This document shows, piece after piece, positions 60,959-64,000 of a stretch of DNA of 64,000 nucleotides. A model generated the notes under the pieces. That model worked only from the letters and a program-made list of their open reading frames with translations, was not told where the DNA came from and searched no databases. Source of the DNA: Paludibacter sp. (GTDB taxonomy: Bacteria > Bacteroidota > Bacteroidia > Bacteroidales > Paludibacteraceae); contig JARLGX010000017.1 of assembly GCA_031292575.1 (NCBI GenBank), forward strand, positions 62,001 through 126,000, written 5' to 3'. The stretch's first letter is position 1, and every line of letters begins with the position of its first letter. The position numbers and the translations under genes are program-made.

Positions 60959-63823
60959 TTATTTGAATTCTATCATAAATTCGGTCAAGCTTTTGGTTGA
61001 CTCTAATCCTATTTTTTTACGGATACGGTAACGACCCACTTCCACGCCTTTCAATGAGATATTCATCAAGTGCGCTATGTCTTTGCTCGATAGGTTCAGA
61101 CGCAGGTAAGCACAGAAGCGAAGATCGTTCGATGTTAGATCGGGAAAATTGGTGTGTAGGTTGCGGAAGAAGTTTTCGTGTATCCTGTCGAAGTTTGTCT
61201 GAAAAATAGCCCAGTCATCTTCCGACGACAAATTCTCATCGAGCAAGCGGATAAGTTTGTCGTAATATTTGTTTGGATATTGTGTGCCCAGGGCGTTTTT
61301 TTGGTTTATTACCTCTTCCTTGATTGTTACCAAAATTTCATTTTTCTTGATAATAGTCATGGTTGATTCGGCTAATTCTTTACTCTTTACGGTAAGTTCC
61401 GATTCCAGTTTTTCATTTTGAAGTGCGATAATTTGTTGTTCGCGTTTTTCAATTTCTTTCCGTCGGATTTCTTCCTGTTCCTCGTGGATTTTTTCTTTTT
61501 TTACCTGAAATAAATGATGTATATAATAATAAATACCCAGTCCAAGCAATATAATTAAAAGTGCATAAATAAATTTAGCAAAAAGACTTAAGTAGAATGG
61601 TGGTGCAACTTCGAATGTATAACTTATTCCCGAAAGTTTGATACCACTTTTAGTCAGTACTTCCACTTGCAGCGTGTATTCTCCATGAGGTAAATAGCTG
61701 TATTTTCTTTTAGGATAAGTAGTTGTTTCACTCCACACTTTATCCAATCCTTCGAGTTTGAATCGGAAATTAATATTACTCAGGTTTGTATATTGGGGGT
61801 AAAATACAGTGAAAATGATATTGTTACGTTTGAATGGGGTGATAGGTTTTGATTCGGATGAAAGCGGAAGATAATCCGTTTCCTTTAATTCTGCATCCGA
61901 AGTTTTCACACTTTTCATTTGTAATCCTGTGGTCGAAATTTTCTTTTGTGAGTTGTCGGTATGATATAATGCCAACCCATTCTCGAGTGTAAAAATGCAT
62001 TCTTCATTCGATATCGGAACAATATTCTGATAATCGTCAACTGTTTGATTCAGGAAAAGAGCATACTCAACTACATCCAATAGTTTAATTGCGCCGGATT
62101 TAACCTGTGCCAATGCAGCTTCTCCGTCACGTATAAACCAGTACTGATCTGTTTTAAAATGACATACCCTAAAGGCATGTGAGAAATATCCAAGGCTATT
62201 ATTTAATTCGTTATAGGGTATTATTTTTTTCTGAATATCATCGTAAGTGTAAAATCCGGTATTGTCGGTAAAAACTACCCGATTGTTAATAGAAAATACA
62301 TTGATGGGATATGGATGCTTTTGATCCAATGAATTAAAGGTAGTTATATGATCAATCTTTTTCAAATCGGGTGTTAGCTGAATAGCATACAGACCTTGAT
62401 GCAAATGGCTTGCCCATATAGTTCCGGTATAATCAACCTCCACGTACCGGATTGGATTTAAGAAGTTCTCAACCTGATGGCTGAATTTCCACTCGCCGTT
62501 CTCTTTTTCGTAAATGCAAAGCTCTGTATAGGTGCCTTGTACGAGAACATCTTTACCATGTATAACCCCTTCCTTAATGCAAATTCCTCCTTTTATTTTC
62601 GAAAGAATACTTGTACCATTTTTTGAAACATCATAAGTATCTTCATTATTTCCGCATATCTGTTGATTATCAAATTGATTCACACTCCAAACTTGTCCTT
62701 TAATTTTTGGTTCTAACTGAAGATTTTGAATTTTCTTTTTGTCGGCACTCAGTTGAGCTTTATACAAACCCTGATTTGTTCCGATATATAAATCAGGTTC
62801 ATTATACGAAAGCGAATAGATAGCACCTATTGAAGGATTAAACGAGCGAATGTACCTGATTGTGGAATTGAGTTGTAACAACGCGATCCCCTTGTCCAAC
62901 GCCAGCCAAAGGTTGTTGTTCCGATCGCAAAACATGCCCAGCACGGTGTTATTTTGGAGGACATTCGATGTATTCAATGTCCACAACTCCTGTCCTTGTT
63001 TATTAATAGCGGTAACTCCATTTAAAATGGTTCCCAGCACAATTATTCCATTTGGAGAGATTGTAGCCCGGTTTATATAAGCTTTTTTTAGCTTCTCATC
63101 AGCATTTGTCTTAAAACGAGTGATTGTTGTTCCATCAAACAAAAATAACCCATCTGAATTTGTGACAAGTAATGCTCGGGATTGGTCGAAAGTGAGCACT
63201 GAAAGAACAGGACTTTTCAATATGTTGTTGTTTACAGCAGAAAAAGTATTGTTACTTGAATTAAACAAACTAAAGCCAAACTGATCGGTATGTGTGTAAA
63301 TTTTTTGTTTGTAGATATTAAAGAACAGAAAGTTAAATGGGAAACGGATACTCTTCACCTCTCCATTTTTCAATGTAAAATACGAAGTGAAAGATTGAAA
63401 AATAATGGTTCCATTGAAATCCAGAATGTTCCAGATTTCATCATTTTGCATTTTGTAGTTTTTTAATTTAGCAGATAGCGAAGTATAAAACAGTTGTCCG
63501 TTTTTGTTTCTCTCAAAATATCCAAATTCCTCAAAAGAACCCACATAAATGCGGCTGTCTTTGCCAATTAATAATGACCTGACAATTTTATTCTCAGGAA
63601 TTTTGTGGGTTTCCCACAACGAACCGTCAAACTCAAGTAGACCCTGGTTATTCCCAAAGTACATGATTCCATCATTTCCTTGTGCAACAGCCCAGTTTTG
63701 ATTAGAAGCGTTGTAATCATTTTTATTAAATTGAGTGACTACAGGTGTGAATTCTTGCCCAGATGAAAGTAAAGAGAAGAAAAGGAATATTGGGAATAAA
63801 TATCTTTTTGACATAATATTCAT
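60959..63823 (-). CDS. Membrane-anchored regulator: periplasmic two-component-type propeller + Y_Y_Y + LuxR-type HTH
   Basis: A 954-residue protein. The signal peptide is at about 5-22. The two-component-regulator propeller repeats span about 40-640 (NWAVAQGNDGIMYFGNNQGLLEFDG, NNLWLALDKGIALL, DLYIGTNQGLYKAQ). A Y_Y_Y domain lies at about 675-735 (FRFKLEGLDKVWSETT, SYLPHGEYTLQVEV). One transmembrane helix follows near 745-765, then a coiled coil, then a C-terminal helix-turn-helix of LuxR type (TSNDLRFCAYLRLNLSSKDIAHLMNIS, VGRYRIRKKIGL). It has no histidine kinase or receiver domain, so the DNA-binding domain is tethered to the sensor. It is a plausible sensor for glycan of PUL 2, which lacks other regulators. 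Confidence 0.88.
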   Translation of the reverse strand: MNIMSKRYLFPIFLFFSLLSSGQEFTPVVTQFNKNDYNASNQNWAVAQGNDGIMYFGNNQGLLEFDGSLWETHKIPENKIVRSLLIGKDSRIYVGSFEEFGYFERNKNGQLFYTSLSAKLKNYKMQNDEIWNILDFNGTIIFQSFTSYFTLKNGEVKSIRFPFNFLFFNIYKQKIYTHTDQFGFSLFNSSNNTFSAVNNNILKSPVLSVLTFDQSRALLVTNSDGLFLFDGTTITRFKTNADEKLKKAYINRATISPNGIIVLGTILNGVTAINKQGQELWTLNTSNVLQNNTVLGMFCDRNNNLWLALDKGIALLQLNSTIRYIRSFNPSIGAIYSLSYNEPDLYIGTNQGLYKAQLSADKKKIQNLQLEPKIKGQVWSVNQFDNQQICGNNEDTYDVSKNGTSILSKIKGGICIKEGVIHGKDVLVQGTYTELCIYEKENGEWKFSHQVENFLNPIRYVEVDYTGTIWASHLHQGLYAIQLTPDLKKIDHITTFNSLDQKHPYPINVFSINNRVVFTDNTGFYTYDDIQKKIIPYNELNNSLGYFSHAFRVCHFKTDQYWFIRDGEAALAQVKSGAIKLLDVVEYALFLNQTVDDYQNIVPISNEECIFTLENGLALYHTDNSQKKISTTGLQMKSVKTSDAELKETDYLPLSSESKPITPFKRNNIIFTVFYPQYTNLSNINFRFKLEGLDKVWSETTTYPKRKYSYLPHGEYTLQVEVLTKSGIKLSGISYTFEVAPPFYLSLFAKFIYALLIILLGLGIYYYIHHLFQVKKEKIHEEQEEIRRKEIEKREQQIIALQNEKLESELTVKSKELAESTMTIIKKNEILVTIKEEVINQKNALGTQYPNKYYDKLIRLLDENLSSEDDWAIFQTNFDRIHENFFRNLHTNFPDLTSNDLRFCAYLRLNLSSKDIAHLMNISLKGVEVGRYRIRKKIGLESTKSLTEFMIEFK

Positions 63824-63870
63824 GAAGTGTGACCTAATTTACAGTTTACTTATTTTAGATTTTAGTTTCA

Positions 63871-63901
63871 CAAATTACGGAAAGTTCTTTGACATGACAA
63901 A
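63871..63901 (-). promoter_or_regulatory. Candidate promoter of the propeller/LuxR regulator
   Basis: Minus strand: TTTG (complement of 63898-63901), 20 bp, then TAATTTG (complement of 63871-63877), a near match to the -7 core. The start codon is 48 bp downstream. Nothing else was recognised in the last 177 bases of the window. Confidence 0.4.
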
Positions 63902-64000
63902 ATATTTTGTATTTAATCTGTTTTATCAATGGTATAAGCTTAGTTAAATACTGCTTGAATAAGGATTCCTTTTAAAAAAAAATATAAATAGGAATAGTTT

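Overview
The window is an AT-rich chromosomal segment of a Bacteroidota bacterium, most likely order Bacteroidales. The evidence is two SusC/SusD pairs, Bacteroidota promoters of the form TTTG-N20-TAnnTTTG, and families typical of the phylum (DUF5686, DUF4292, FISUMP, GH144). The genus cannot be fixed from the sequence; a free-living carbohydrate fermenter near Paludibacter or Parabacteroides is a guess. No phage, transposase or CRISPR array was found.

Bases 1-10.6 kb are housekeeping genes on the minus strand: a partial DUF4268 gene, dprA, a VanZ-like protein, upp directly behind an acyl-CoA ligase, an XRE-cupin regulator, a FISUMP lipoprotein, proC, a DUF5686 outer-membrane protein and xerD. 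The acyl-CoA ligase promoter carries three GGGAT(T)AAA boxes phased at exactly 20 bp.

Bases 10.8-21.3 kb run on the plus strand. An S1/P1 nuclease with its own terminator precedes a polysaccharide utilization locus (PUL 1): ECF sigma factor, FecR-type anti-sigma factor, SusC with an STN signalling domain, SusD-like lipoprotein, metallophosphoesterase and GH16 endo-beta-glucanase. Bases 21.3-34.3 kb hold an Old Yellow Enzyme, a repeat protein, the run dut / TPR lipoprotein / DUF4292 lipoprotein / EnvC-like / topoisomerase IV B / tadA, a membrane phosphoesterase and a patatin fused to an outer-membrane barrel.

Bases 34.4-58.4 kb are a large minus-strand PUL (PUL 2). In transcription order it contains a promoter, decayed GH3 and GH144 remnants, susC, susD, a terminator, a GH43-like enzyme, GH144, a 1060-residue discoidin plus six-hairpin protein, a GPH-type sugar symporter, GH35, GH94, GH3, an intercistronic hairpin and a second GH144. 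GH144 x2 + GH3 + a 1,100-residue GH94 + GH35 points to beta-1,2-glucan (sophoro-oligosaccharides or cyclic/periplasmic glucans). The model is: GH144 cuts polymer at the surface or in the periplasm, SusC/D imports it across the outer membrane, GH3 trims it in the periplasm, the symporter carries oligosaccharides inward, and cytoplasmic GH94 and GH35 perform phosphorolysis and glucosyl transfer. The 1060-residue protein and the GH43-like protein have no obvious role in known beta-1,2-glucan pathways and are the best candidates for undescribed enzymes.

Bases 58.9-64 kb contain an MFS transporter, an unusual tRNA-Glu(CTC), an NlpC/P60 lipoprotein and a membrane-anchored propeller/LuxR regulator that could control PUL 2.
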